Positions 32,772-41,570 of a stretch of DNA of 64,000 nt are shown piece after piece; positions within the stretch are counted from its first letter, which is position 1, and every line of letters begins with the position of its first letter. The DNA lies in contig NZ_JAFCKJ010000005.1 in NCBI RefSeq assembly GCF_018130465.1, positions 124,001 through 188,000 of the forward strand. Reading direction: 5' to 3'. The translations under genes and the position numbers were made by a program. The notes beneath the pieces are model-generated. The model did not search any database and had not been told where the DNA came from. It saw only the letters and a list, made by a program, of their open reading frames with translations. This DNA is from Bradyrhizobium canariense (GTDB lineage Bacteria > Pseudomonadota > Alphaproteobacteria > Rhizobiales > Xanthobacteraceae).

Positions 32772-34508
32772 ATGACGATGACCCGCGGACTTCAGATTTC
32801 GGTCGGCCAGCACTCCGACAAGGGTCGCAAGCCCGTCAACCAGGATTTTCACGGCGTCCTCGTTCCGGACGAACCGATGCTCAGCCTGAAGGGCATTGCG
32901 GCCGCCCTCGCCGACGGCATCTCGAGCAGCACGGTGAGCCAGATCGCCAGCGAGTCGGCGGTCAAGAGCTTCCTGATGGACTATTACTGCACGTCGGAAT
33001 CCTGGACGGTGAAGACCTCCGCCCGCCGCGTGCTGGATGCGACCAATTCCTGGCTGCACGCGCAGACGCGCAAGAGCCAATATGCCTATGACCGCGACAA
33101 GGGCTATGTCTGCACGCTGAGCGCCATGGTCATCAAGGCGACCACCGCGCACATCTTCCACGTCGGCGACTGTCGCGTCTACCGCGTGGCGGGCAAGGCG
33201 CTCGAGCAGCTGACCGACGATCACCGGATCATCGTGTCCTCGGAGCAGACCTATCTCGGCCGTGCGCTCGGCATCAATCCGCAGCTCGAGATCGACTACC
33301 AGAGTTTCGAGATCGAGACTGGCGACACTTTCCTGCTGGCGACCGACGGCGCCTATGAATTCGTGGACGCGCGCTTCATCACGAGCGCGCTCAGCGAGCA
33401 TGCAACCGAGCTCGACGGCGCGGCGAAGGCGATCGTCGAGGAAGCCTACCGGCGTGGCAGCGACGACAACATCACGGTCCAGATCCTCCGCATCGATGCG
33501 GTGCCGCAGCGCGAACCGGCCGGCATCTTCAACCAGACTTCCCAACTGCCACTTCCCCCGCTGCCGGAGCCGCGGGCAATCTTCGACGGCTACAGGATCG
33601 TCCGCGAAATCCACGGCAGCAGCCGCAGTCACATCTACCTTGCCGTCGACGCAGTGACCGAGGAGCCGGTCGCGCTGAAGCTTCCGTCGATCGATTTGCG
33701 CGACAATGCCGCCTACCTGAAGCGCTTTCTGATGGAGGAGTGGATCGCGCGCCGGATCGACAGCCCGCACGTGCTGAAGCCGTTGTCGCAGTCGAAACGG
33801 CGCAGCTACCTCTACGTCGCGACCGAATTCGTCGAAGGTCAGACATTGCGACAGTGGATGACGGACAATCCGCGCCCCGATCTCGAAACCGTCCGCGGAC
33901 TGGTCGAGCAAATCGCCGCGGGCCTGCGCGCCTTTCACCGCATGGAAATGCTGCATCAGGACCTCAGGCCCGACAACATCCTGATCGACAAGACCGGCAC
34001 CGCGAAGATCATCGACTTCGGATCGGTCAAGGTGGCAGGCGTCGCGGAGGCCGCGCCGCAGGACGAGACCGACGAAATTCTGGGAACGGTCCAGTACACG
34101 GCGCCGGAATATTTTCTTGGACAAGGCGGCTCGCCGCGCTCCGACATGTTTTCGCTGGCCGTGATCTGCTACCAGATGCTGACGGGAAAGCTTCCCTACG
34201 GCACCCAAATCGCGAGGATCCGGCGCAAGGCGGACGTGCGGAGGCTCAAATATCGCCCGGCCGACGACGACAGCAACGTGCCTGCGTGGGTCGACGGCGC
34301 GCTCAGACGTGCGCTCCATCCGGATCCCTACAAGCGGCACGAGGATCTGTCCGAATTCGTCTTCGAGCTTCGCACGCCCAATCCGGCCTATCTCGACACG
34401 CGGATCACGCCCCTGCTGGAGCGCAGCCCTCTGATGTTCTGGAAATTGACCACGGCGGCGCTCGCCTGCGTTGTCGTGGTCCTGCTTGCGATGTTGCACG
34501 CACGCTGA
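32772..34508 (+). CDS. PP2C phosphatase-Ser/Thr protein kinase fusion, membrane-anchored
   Basis: About 578 residues from ATG 32772 (a second ATG lies at 32778). Residues 1-240 are a PP2C phosphatase: NQDFHG with Asp25, ADGIS with Asp48, FHVGDCRVYRV, LLATDGAYEF and GSDDNITV. Residues about 268-535 are a Hanks-type kinase: LKLP with the ATP Lys, catalytic HQDLRPDN (Asp397), DFG at 415-417 and APEYF. The glycine loop is degenerate (HGSSRSH). A single C-terminal helix (about 555-577) anchors it in the membrane. Pseudomonas carries a similar bifunctional gene beside nasA and nirBD, so its place here after the FNT channel suggests phospho-control of nitrate or nitrite transport; target unknown. 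Confidence 0.9.
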   Translation: MTMTRGLQISVGQHSDKGRKPVNQDFHGVLVPDEPMLSLKGIAAALADGISSSTVSQIASESAVKSFLMDYYCTSESWTVKTSARRVLDATNSWLHAQTRKSQYAYDRDKGYVCTLSAMVIKATTAHIFHVGDCRVYRVAGKALEQLTDDHRIIVSSEQTYLGRALGINPQLEIDYQSFEIETGDTFLLATDGAYEFVDARFITSALSEHATELDGAAKAIVEEAYRRGSDDNITVQILRIDAVPQREPAGIFNQTSQLPLPPLPEPRAIFDGYRIVREIHGSSRSHIYLAVDAVTEEPVALKLPSIDLRDNAAYLKRFLMEEWIARRIDSPHVLKPLSQSKRRSYLYVATEFVEGQTLRQWMTDNPRPDLETVRGLVEQIAAGLRAFHRMEMLHQDLRPDNILIDKTGTAKIIDFGSVKVAGVAEAAPQDETDEILGTVQYTAPEYFLGQGGSPRSDMFSLAVICYQMLTGKLPYGTQIARIRRKADVRRLKYRPADDDSNVPAWVDGALRRALHPDPYKRHEDLSEFVFELRTPNPAYLDTRITPLLERSPLMFWKLTTAALACVVVVLLAMLHAR

Positions 34509-34530
34509 TCAGGGGGGTGGCCCGCAAGGG

Positions 34531-35205
34531 TCACCACGTGATCAGCGGAGAACGATGCAGCCAGGTATCGGCGCGCACCTGATCCAGCACGAATTTCGCA
34601 ACATCTTCGCGCGCTATGCTGCCGCCATGGAAGCTCGAGAGATCCGTCAGGGCCCGGACCGAGCCGCGGCCGGGCTTGTTATTCAGGATCGAGGGGCGAA
34701 CCAGGACCCAGTCCAGCCCGCTGTCTCTGACGATCGCTTCCTGCCGGTTCTTGTCGGCGTACACCTTCTTGAGGAGAAGCGGAAAGATCACATTGTCGGC
34801 GACAAAGCCGCCGTGCCCGGCACTGTCGCCAGCGCCCATTCCCGTGATGCAAACCAGCCGCGAGACCTGCTCGGCCTTCATCGCGTTCACGAGCGCGCGC
34901 GTCGCGGTCGAGAGAAGCGTCACCTCGCGGAACGGACTTACCGGTGTACCCAGCGCACTGACGACGGCGTCACGGCCTTTGAGGGCTTCGCGCAAGACTC
35001 TTTCATCGCGGGCGTCTCCGACGATGAGCTTCGCCCCCGTGATGTCACTTGCCTTCTCGGCGGAGCGCACCAGCACGGTGACGTCGTACCCTCGCGCCAC
35101 CGCCTGGTTGACGATCAGGCGACCGGTGGCACCGGTCGCTCCAAGCAGCAATATCTTCGTTGCGCCTTCCGGATCCGCCCGAACGGTAGCGGTTGAAGAG
35201 ATCAT
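34531..35205 (-). CDS. NAD(P)-binding atypical SDR (NmrA-like/flavin reductase-like)
   Basis: 224 residues. Rossmann protein with the NAD(P) motif GATGATG at about 21-27, LIVGDARD, VSALGTP and a VCITGMGAGDS segment replacing the catalytic Tyr-Lys motif of classical short-chain dehydrogenases; this matches the SDR_a5/BVR-B-like group that reduces flavins or senses NADPH. The first 12 residues (ISSTATVRADPEG) are poorly conserved-looking, and a later start is possible. Convergent with the kinase gene, 22 bp apart, and in line with a second NmrA-family gene 41 bp upstream: likely a two-gene unit controlled by the divergent LysR. Confidence 0.82.
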   Translation of the reverse strand: MISSTATVRADPEGATKILLLGATGATGRLIVNQAVARGYDVTVLVRSAEKASDITGAKLIVGDARDERVLREALKGRDAVVSALGTPVSPFREVTLLSTATRALVNAMKAEQVSRLVCITGMGAGDSAGHGGFVADNVIFPLLLKKVYADKNRQEAIVRDSGLDWVLVRPSILNNKPGRGSVRALTDLSSFHGGSIAREDVAKFVLDQVRADTWLHRSPLITW

Positions 35206-35246
35206 GGTAGAATTCCTCGTGTCGTGATTGGGACGTGCCCCCGCCG

Positions 35247-36116
35247 TCAGGCAGTGGCCGCGATCTCGGAGACGAAGTCGCGATAGGAGCGCAGGGGACG
35301 GCCCAAGAGCGCGGTCAGACGCTCGACGTCGCCGGCCTCGGGGATCATGCCCTCGGTGAGGAAACGCTCGCTCATCAGCCGCATATCGAAAGCCATCCAG
35401 TTCGGCATGAACTGCCTGAGGTTCTTCTCGAAGCCGGCGGTATCGTCACCGGGATAGGCGATCGTGCGACCCAGCACCTCCGACCAGACGGCGGCGGCTT
35501 TCGCGCCGGTCAGCATTTCGGGACCGACGAGATTGACGCGCGTGAGCGGAAGCGGTGTTGCGGCGCGCTCACGACGGATGAGCTCGAGGGCCGCGATCTC
35601 GCCGATGTCGCGTACATCGATCATGGCAAGCCCCCTGCTCCCGATCGGCATCGGGTAGATGCCATATCCGGTCACCACGTCCTTGATCGTGAGATCGTTG
35701 TTCATGAAGTAGGCGGGGCGCAGGATGGTGGCGTTGAAGCCCATCTGCTCGATCATCCGCTCGACGCCGAACTTGCCCGCAAAGTGCGGCACGTTGACGT
35801 AGCGATCGCTGTGGATCACGGAGAGGTAGACGACCCGCTCGATGCCCGCCTCGCGGGCCACGTTGAGCGCGATCAGTGCCTGCGTGAATTCATCTGGCAC
35901 GACTGCGTTGAGCAGGAACAGGGTCGAGACGCCCGTGAACGCACTGCGGACTGAGTCGACGTCGAGCAAATCGCCCTGCACGACGGTGACGCCAGCCGGC
36001 AAGTTTGCCTTTGCGGGATCGCGAGCGAGAGCGCGGACATCGGCGCCGCGCTTGACGAGCTGTTCGACGACGTTGCGGCCGATGGTGCCGGTTGCGCCGG
36101 TAACGAGGATGTTCAT
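35247..36116 (-). CDS. NmrA/azoreductase-like SDR protein
   Basis: 289 residues from ATG 36114-36116 preceded by GGAG. NAD(P)-binding start MNILVTGATGTIGRNVVEQL, then a GVSTLFLLNAV segment, HFAGKFGVERMIEQMG and the RPAYFMNN stretch found in NmrA/QOR2-type proteins. These bind NADP(H) and either reduce quinones or act as redox sensors. It is the first gene of a unit with the SDR at 34531 and lies 101 bp from the divergent LysR gene at 36218, its likely regulator. True substrate unknown. Confidence 0.85.
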   Translation of the reverse strand: MNILVTGATGTIGRNVVEQLVKRGADVRALARDPAKANLPAGVTVVQGDLLDVDSVRSAFTGVSTLFLLNAVVPDEFTQALIALNVAREAGIERVVYLSVIHSDRYVNVPHFAGKFGVERMIEQMGFNATILRPAYFMNNDLTIKDVVTGYGIYPMPIGSRGLAMIDVRDIGEIAALELIRRERAATPLPLTRVNLVGPEMLTGAKAAAVWSEVLGRTIAYPGDDTAGFEKNLRQFMPNWMAFDMRLMSERFLTEGMIPEAGDVERLTALLGRPLRSYRDFVSEIAATA

Positions 36117-36217
36117 GAGGATCACTCCGGTTGGGGTTAGAAGACATCCCCAAATTAGTGATCCACACTCGGACCGATAGACGGTATAAATAGACAGACT
36201 GTCTCACTGGTGGAACG

Positions 36218-37111
36218 ATGGACCTGCTCGCACTCGCCGATTTCAATCTCGTCGCCCGGCACGGCGGGTTCGGACGGGCCGCACGGGCCGCTGGGCGCCC
36301 GAAAGCCACCCTGTCCCGGCGGGTCGCGGAGCTGGAAGCTGCGCTCGACTTGCGCCTGTTCGAGCGCGGCGCGCGGACCCTGAAACTCACGCAGGAAGGA
36401 CGCGCGCTTTACGAGCGGACGGGGGCACTGCTGACCGAGCTCGACGAGACGGCGGCAGCAATCGCTTCGGGTGGGGACAGGCCGCGGGGCGGCTTGCGGA
36501 TCAGCGCGCCTTTGCTGTTCTCGCAGACTGCAATGGGGAACCTCGCGGCCGGGTTCGCGCTCAGATATCCGGAGGTCCGTCTTGAGGTCACGACGGAAGA
36601 CCGGTCCGTCGACATGGTGGAGGAAGGGTATGATTTGGTGATCCGGGTCAATCCCGATCCAGACGAAAGCCTTGTCGGACGAGTCTTTCTGCGCGATCGG
36701 CTGGTGGTCGTGGCGAGCCCGGACCTGAAACGACCGAGTGACAATCTCACCGTGCCGGCCGTCATGCGCGGACCGGGCGACCAGCTGACAAGCTGGGAAG
36801 TGACGGTACCAAGCGGAAGATCGCGCATCGCGGTTGATCCGGTCCTTCGCCTGTCATCGCTCGTCATGGTTCGCGATGCGGTCCGGGCCGGCGTCGGCGC
36901 TGCCCGGCTCCCGCTGTCACTGGTCAGTCACGACCTGGCTGCCGGCACGCTGGTGCATTGGGGAGACATCGACGGACCAGAGATCGCGTTGTGGACGCTC
37001 TATCCATCTCGCCGGCTTCTGAGCGCGCGCGTATCCGCCTTCCTCGACTATATGAAAGAAGCCTTTCCGATGGGGACGCCTGACGAGCTGGCGGCCTTTA
37101 TCGGGAAATAA
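36218..37111 (+). CDS. LysR family transcriptional regulator
   Basis: 297 residues. N-terminal winged HTH (residues 1-60: DLLALADFNLVARHGGFGRAARAAGRPKATLSRRVAELE) and a periplasmic-binding-like effector domain from about 90. The pattern of the CrgA-like subgroup (RISAPLLF, RYPEVRLEVTTEDRSVDMVEEGYDLVIRV) is clear. Divergent from two NmrA-like genes, it probably controls them, perhaps in response to a quinone or electrophile as in other pairs of this type. No clear T-N11-A box was singled out; the 101-bp gap contains AGACAGACTGTCT at 36192-36204, a near-palindrome that could serve. Confidence 0.9.
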   Translation: MDLLALADFNLVARHGGFGRAARAAGRPKATLSRRVAELEAALDLRLFERGARTLKLTQEGRALYERTGALLTELDETAAAIASGGDRPRGGLRISAPLLFSQTAMGNLAAGFALRYPEVRLEVTTEDRSVDMVEEGYDLVIRVNPDPDESLVGRVFLRDRLVVVASPDLKRPSDNLTVPAVMRGPGDQLTSWEVTVPSGRSRIAVDPVLRLSSLVMVRDAVRAGVGAARLPLSLVSHDLAAGTLVHWGDIDGPEIALWTLYPSRRLLSARVSAFLDYMKEAFPMGTPDELAAFIGK

Positions 37112-37139
37112 GAAGGGGCGCGCCCCCAGCGGATCGCCG

Positions 37140-38057
37140 TCAGGCGGGCTCTGCCGCCTTCATGCCGAGCGGCTTCGGCGCCATGCCACCACCGGGCTTG
37201 AGGTGGAATTCGTAGGTCATGAGGTGCCACTGCCCGCTTGCCTTGGTGCCATCAGGCATCGCCGGATCGTTGCGCGGCTCGACCTTGGCGACGAGGTCGT
37301 CCTTGACCCCGAACACCACGTCGGAATCCAGATACTTGTCGCCGTCCATGAAGACATGGGTGATCAGCGGCTCGTAGCCCTTCGCATTCACCAGGAAGTG
37401 CACATGCGCCGGACGCATCGGATGACGCTTGGTCTGCACGATCATCTCGCCGACGGGCCCATCGGTCGGGATCGGGTAGCTGCACGGCAGGATGGTGCGG
37501 AAGAAGAAGCGGCCGTCGCTGTCCGTGATGAAGCGCGCCCGCGCGGAGGCGCCGACCTCGTCATAGTTCGGCTTCTGTGAATCGTAGAAGCCGTCATCGT
37601 CGGCATGCCAGACGTCGACGGGGACATTGGCGAGCGGCTTGCCCTGGAGATCCGTGACGCGGCTCTGCACGAACATCCGTTCGCCGGTTTGATTGTTCGG
37701 AGAGATGTCGGTGCCGTGCGCCGTCACCTTGTGCTCGCCGACATAGAACGGCCCGAGCACGGTGGTCTGGGTGGCGCCCTCGCGCTCGCGGTGATTGACC
37801 GCGTCGACCAGCATGGAGACGCCGAGCACGTCGGACAACAGGATGAACTCCTGGCGGGTGTCCGTGCATTTCTGGCCGGTGCGGGTCAGAAAATCGATGG
37901 CGTATTCCCATTCCTCGAAAGTGAGACCGGTCTTGCTCACGTAATCGTGCAGCGTCTTCACCAATTCCTGGAGCAGGAATTTCGCGCGCGGGTCGGGTGT
38001 CTGGTCAAAGCTCCGGACGACGGCTTCGGTGAGTTCGGTTTCGTTGAACTGGGTCAT
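37140..38057 (-). CDS. Intradiol ring-cleavage dioxygenase (catechol/hydroxyquinol 1,2-dioxygenase type)
   Basis: 305 residues. Non-haem Fe(III) enzyme that opens catechols between the two hydroxyls. The helical N-terminal dimerisation domain (residues 1-100) includes CTDTRQEFILLSDVLGVSMLVDAVNH. The catalytic beta-sandwich carries the ligands: Tyr in WHADDDGFYD, Tyr in LPCSYPIP, and the two His of RPAHVHFLV. The C-terminal LDSDVVFGVKDDLV is typical of the hydroxyquinol/chlorocatechol branch. No other ring-cleavage pathway gene adjoins it, so it is an isolated unit, and product handling must be elsewhere. Length and motifs indicate a working enzyme. Confidence 0.9.
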   Translation of the reverse strand: MTQFNETELTEAVVRSFDQTPDPRAKFLLQELVKTLHDYVSKTGLTFEEWEYAIDFLTRTGQKCTDTRQEFILLSDVLGVSMLVDAVNHREREGATQTTVLGPFYVGEHKVTAHGTDISPNNQTGERMFVQSRVTDLQGKPLANVPVDVWHADDDGFYDSQKPNYDEVGASARARFITDSDGRFFFRTILPCSYPIPTDGPVGEMIVQTKRHPMRPAHVHFLVNAKGYEPLITHVFMDGDKYLDSDVVFGVKDDLVAKVEPRNDPAMPDGTKASGQWHLMTYEFHLKPGGGMAPKPLGMKAAEPA

Positions 38058-38229
38058 GGTGCGTTTGCCTGCGTTTTCTCATTGGCCCGTTGGGGATCTT
38101 TTGGGGCTGCTTGGAGGCGTTCCAAGGTGAAGCCTACACCAAACAGCCGGCCGGCGTTAAGCGCGACCGGCTTGGAATGAGACCGCCATTTCGGCTATCA
38201 ACGTCGGACAGAACTGCCCGGAGGAACTG

Positions 38230-39504
38230 ATGCTCGCCCCTACCCCCGCCTCGCCTGAATCCGTCGGTATGTCCAAGGTCGCGCTCGACCGTGTCGATGC
38301 GCATCTGAAGAGCCGGTACATCGATGCCGGTCGCTTTCCGGGCACGCATCTCCTGGTCTATCGCCGCGGCAAGATCGCCCACAGCTCGGTGCAGGGTTTT
38401 GCTGACGTCGAGCGCAAGCTGCCGGTCAAGGACGACACCATCTACCGCATCTATTCCATGACCAAGCCGCTCACCAGCGTCGCCTTCATGATGCTGGTCG
38501 AGCAAGGCCTCGTCGCGATCGACGAGCCCGTCGCCAAGTACATTCCGGAATGGAAGGATCTCGGCGTGTTCGTTGCCGGCACCGCGCCTTCCTTCCTGAC
38601 CCGGCCGCCGTCGCGCCCGATGCTGATCGTCGACCTCCTGCGCCACACCTCCGGGCTGACCTATGGCTTCCAGCAGCGCTCGAACGTCGATGCCGCCTAC
38701 CGCGCTGAAAGGATCGGCGAGGTCGAGAAATCAGGCACGCTCCAGACCATGATCGAGAGCCTCGCGAAAATCCCGCTGGAGTTCTCGCCGGGCGAGGCCT
38801 GGAACTACTCCGTCGCGACCGACGTGCTCGGCTACCTCGTCGGCAAGATCTCCGGGATTCCCTTCGAGCAGTTCCTGAAACAACGCATCCTCGATCCACT
38901 CGGGATGACCGACACTGATTTCCACGTGCCGGCGTCCAAGGCCCACCGGTTCGCCGCCTGCTACTCGGCCGACCCGGGTGGCGGCATGACCTTCCATGCC
39001 GGCCAGCGGCGCGAGGGACTGACATTGCAGGACGACCCCACGACGAGCTCATTCCTGTCGCCGCCGTCCTTGATCTCGGGCGGCGGCGGGCTGTGCTCGA
39101 CGACGGCCGACTATCTCACCTTCTGCCGTGCGCTGCTCAATGGCGGCGAGCTCGGCGGCGTCAGGCTGATCGGGCCGAAGACGCTGGCACTGATGACAGC
39201 CAACCACATTCCGGGCGGACGCGCGCTGCCGGAAGTGTCGCGCTCGCTGTTTGCGGAAGCCGCCTACAACGGCATCGGCTTCGGCCTCGGCTTCGCCGTG
39301 ACCATGCGCCCGGCCGAGACGCTGATCGCAGGCAGCCCCGGCGAATACAATTGGGGCGGCGCAGCCACGACGTCGTTCTGGATCGATCCGGCCGAAGAGC
39401 TGATTGCGATCTTCATGACGCAGGTGCTGCCGTCGAGCGCCTACCCGCTCCGGCGCGAGCTGCGTAGCATGGTCTACGCCGCGATCACCGAGAGCAATCT
39501 CTGA
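38230..39504 (+). CDS. Serine hydrolase of the beta-lactamase (class C/EstB) family
   Basis: 424 residues, no signal peptide. The penicillin-binding fold nucleophile motif SMTK (Ser76, Lys79) and the Tyr motif in WNYSVATD near 194 are present; the third motif is replaced by WGGAATTSFWIDP near the C-terminus, as in EstB-like esterases. Such proteins hydrolyse small esters, and some act on lactones; true beta-lactamase activity is improbable in a cytoplasmic protein. Start ATG 38230 follows GGAGGAAC. Single gene, ended by the palindromic elements at 39506-39605. Confidence 0.88.
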   Translation: MLAPTPASPESVGMSKVALDRVDAHLKSRYIDAGRFPGTHLLVYRRGKIAHSSVQGFADVERKLPVKDDTIYRIYSMTKPLTSVAFMMLVEQGLVAIDEPVAKYIPEWKDLGVFVAGTAPSFLTRPPSRPMLIVDLLRHTSGLTYGFQQRSNVDAAYRAERIGEVEKSGTLQTMIESLAKIPLEFSPGEAWNYSVATDVLGYLVGKISGIPFEQFLKQRILDPLGMTDTDFHVPASKAHRFAACYSADPGGGMTFHAGQRREGLTLQDDPTTSSFLSPPSLISGGGGLCSTTADYLTFCRALLNGGELGGVRLIGPKTLALMTANHIPGGRALPEVSRSLFAEAAYNGIGFGLGFAVTMRPAETLIAGSPGEYNWGGAATTSFWIDPAEELIAIFMTQVLPSSAYPLRRELRSMVYAAITESNL

Positions 39505-39505
39505 A

Positions 39506-39605
39506 GCATGATCCGGAAAAGTGCGAAGCGGTTTTCCGAAAAGATCATGCTCAAACAATGACCTAAAGCGCGATGACGACTCATCCCAATCTCATCGCGC
39601 TTTAG
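39506..39605. repeat. Two adjacent palindromes, GCATGATC and CTAAAGCGCGATGA types
   Basis: GCATGATCCGGAAAAG...GATCATGC (39506-39550) and CTAAAGCGCGATGA / TCATCGCGCTTTAG (39563-39576 and 39592-39605, perfect 14-bp arms). Both are widespread intergenic elements in Bradyrhizobium and relatives. They lie between the convergent serine hydrolase and TRAP dctM genes and could act as a bidirectional terminator. Confidence 0.85.
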
Positions 39606-39654
39606 GCAAAATGGACCGATCCCGCGGCATCAAAGCCGCGGGATCACGCTCCGC

Positions 39655-40974
39655 TCATTTCAGCATCTCCGGCACGATCAGGCGCGGCAGGAACAGCGAG
39701 ACCTGGGGCCAGATGATCAGCGCCGCCAGCACCAGCAGCATCGGGATCAGCATGATGGCCGTGTCCTTGAGCGCATAGCGCAACCGCACCCCTGCGATCG
39801 AGCAGGCGATCATCAGGCACAGGCCATAGGGCGGCGTCACCAACCCGAAGGCCAGCGAGACGATCGAGATGATCGCGAACTGCACCGGATGAAGGTCGAC
39901 TGATTTCGCCAGCGGTTCGAGAACGGTACCGACGATGATGATCGCGGGAATGGCGTCGAGGAAGCAGCCCACCACCAGAAAGCAGAACGCGATGAAGAAG
40001 CCGGCCCCGATGGCGCCCATGCCCCAGGTCGAGACGTTGGCCAGCAGTTCCTGCGGAATCTTGTAGTAGGCCAGCAACCAGCCGAACGCGCTTGCGGTGC
40101 CCACGCAGAACAGCGCGACCCCGGCTAGACGCCCGGTGTCGAGCAAAGCCTTGTAGAGCTCGCGCGCGCCGGTTTCACGGTAGAAGAACGTCGACAGCGC
40201 CACGGAATAAAGCACCGCGACGCAGGCGGACTCGGTCGCGGTGAACCACCCCAGCAGGATGCCGCCGACGATGATGAAGGGCGTCATCAGCGCCGGTATC
40301 GAGCGCCAGATAGCGCAGCACATCTCCCTCCAGGTGTCCTTCGGATAGGTCGGATAGCCCCTGCGCACGGCATAGACATGCACTGTCGCCATCTGTGCTC
40401 CCGCGATCAGCAGGCCGGGTACGATGCCGGCGAGATACATCGCGGCGATCGAGGTCGAGATCAATCCGCCCCACACGATCATCAGGATCGAGGGCGGGAT
40501 GATGACGGCGAGCACGGCCGAGACCGCGGTGATGGCAATGGAGAACGAGAGGTCGTAACCCTCCTTGGTCTGGGCATCGATGAATATCTTGGACTGGCTC
40601 GCCGCGTCCGCGGTGGAGGAGCCGGAGATGCCGGCAAAGAACACCGACAGCACGACGTTGATCTGCGCCAGCGATCCCGGCCAGTGCCCGACCATCGAGC
40701 GGGACAGCGCGACCAGCCGGTCGGTGATGCCGCCGATGCTCATCAGATTCGCGGTGAGCAGGAAGAACGGCACCGCCAGCAGGATGAATGAATTGTAGGC
40801 GTTGAAGGTTTCCTGCGCGAGCGTCATCAGCGACAGATGCGGTTCGATCAGCAGGATCGGCACGCAGGCAAGGCCAAGCGCGAAGGCGACCGGCACGCGT
40901 ATGATGAGCAGGCCGACGAAAGTACCGAACAGGACCATCGCGGCCTGTCCGGCAGAAAGAACATTACCGCTCAT
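39655..40974 (-). CDS. dctM: TRAP transporter large permease (DctM)
   Basis: 439 residues from ATG 40972-40974, overlapping the DctQ stop by 4 bases (ATGA). About 12-13 helices; signature segments AGISGSSTADAASQSKIF (about 110-127) and IPPSILMIVWGG are those of DctM permeases, with LTPPYG-like VTPPYGLCLMI near 385. Forms the transport channel with DctQ (40971-41489) and DctP (41571-42569). Substrate class probably a C4-dicarboxylate, keto acid or sugar acid. Compared with the DctM at the left edge this belongs to a different, more solute-diverse branch. Confidence 0.93.
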   Translation of the reverse strand: MSGNVLSAGQAAMVLFGTFVGLLIIRVPVAFALGLACVPILLIEPHLSLMTLAQETFNAYNSFILLAVPFFLLTANLMSIGGITDRLVALSRSMVGHWPGSLAQINVVLSVFFAGISGSSTADAASQSKIFIDAQTKEGYDLSFSIAITAVSAVLAVIIPPSILMIVWGGLISTSIAAMYLAGIVPGLLIAGAQMATVHVYAVRRGYPTYPKDTWREMCCAIWRSIPALMTPFIIVGGILLGWFTATESACVAVLYSVALSTFFYRETGARELYKALLDTGRLAGVALFCVGTASAFGWLLAYYKIPQELLANVSTWGMGAIGAGFFIAFCFLVVGCFLDAIPAIIIVGTVLEPLAKSVDLHPVQFAIISIVSLAFGLVTPPYGLCLMIACSIAGVRLRYALKDTAIMLIPMLLVLAALIIWPQVSLFLPRLIVPEMLK

Positions 40975-41489
40975 CGATTTGCCCCAACCAGAATCCGCAT
41001 CTCGTCGACAATCTGCTCGCCGGCAAACACGATCCACGTCAGGCCGGCAACCGGCCAGGCGACGTGGATCAGCCAAAGCGGCAGATCCGCCAGCTCCGAA
41101 GTTCTGTTCCAGGCAAAGCGGGTGAACTCGATGCCGGCGGATACGAACACCAGCGCCAGCGCCAGCACGCCGAGCCGCGCGAGAATCCGCACCATGGCTT
41201 CGCTTCGGCGTGACAGGTCAGGCCAGACGTCGACTTCAAAATGCTGCGATTCTCTTATGCCGACCATGGCGCCGATCATGATCGTCCAGATGAACAGGAA
41301 TCGCGCCATCTCCTCGGTCCAGATGTAGGACGGTATCAAAGGCGTGTAGCGCGAAACGATCTGCAACGTGACCGGAATGACCAGAATGCCGACACAGGCT
41401 GCGAGCAGGATTTCCAGCAGTTTTGCATAGGCCGCCGTTGCTCGGCGCCATAGCGACGGATTCGTTGGCATCGACATCTCAGTCATCAC
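40971..41489 (-). CDS. dctQ: TRAP transporter small permease (DctQ)
   Basis: 172 residues, four helices (about 26-48, 60-80, 100-122, 140-160). The WTEEMARFLFIW segment near residue 56 is the DctQ signature at helix 2. Translationally coupled to dctM by the ATGA overlap; dctP lies 81 bp upstream. The start is ATG 41487-41489 or the Met that follows it directly; a CTGGAG sequence is upstream. Confidence 0.92.
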   Translation of the reverse strand: MMTEMSMPTNPSLWRRATAAYAKLLEILLAACVGILVIPVTLQIVSRYTPLIPSYIWTEEMARFLFIWTIMIGAMVGIRESQHFEVDVWPDLSRRSEAMVRILARLGVLALALVFVSAGIEFTRFAWNRTSELADLPLWLIHVAWPVAGLTWIVFAGEQIVDEMRILVGANR

Positions 41490-41570
41490 GACTCCAGGGG
41501 ATCACAATCACGGAATGGGGCAAGCCGTCCGGCTTGCCCCGACTTCCCGTCGCGTGGACAGTGACAATTC

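Noticed and set aside
32745-34499. A 584-codon open frame opposite the phosphatase-kinase gene
   Set aside because: Shadow of a real gene with complete PP2C and kinase motifs on the plus strand.
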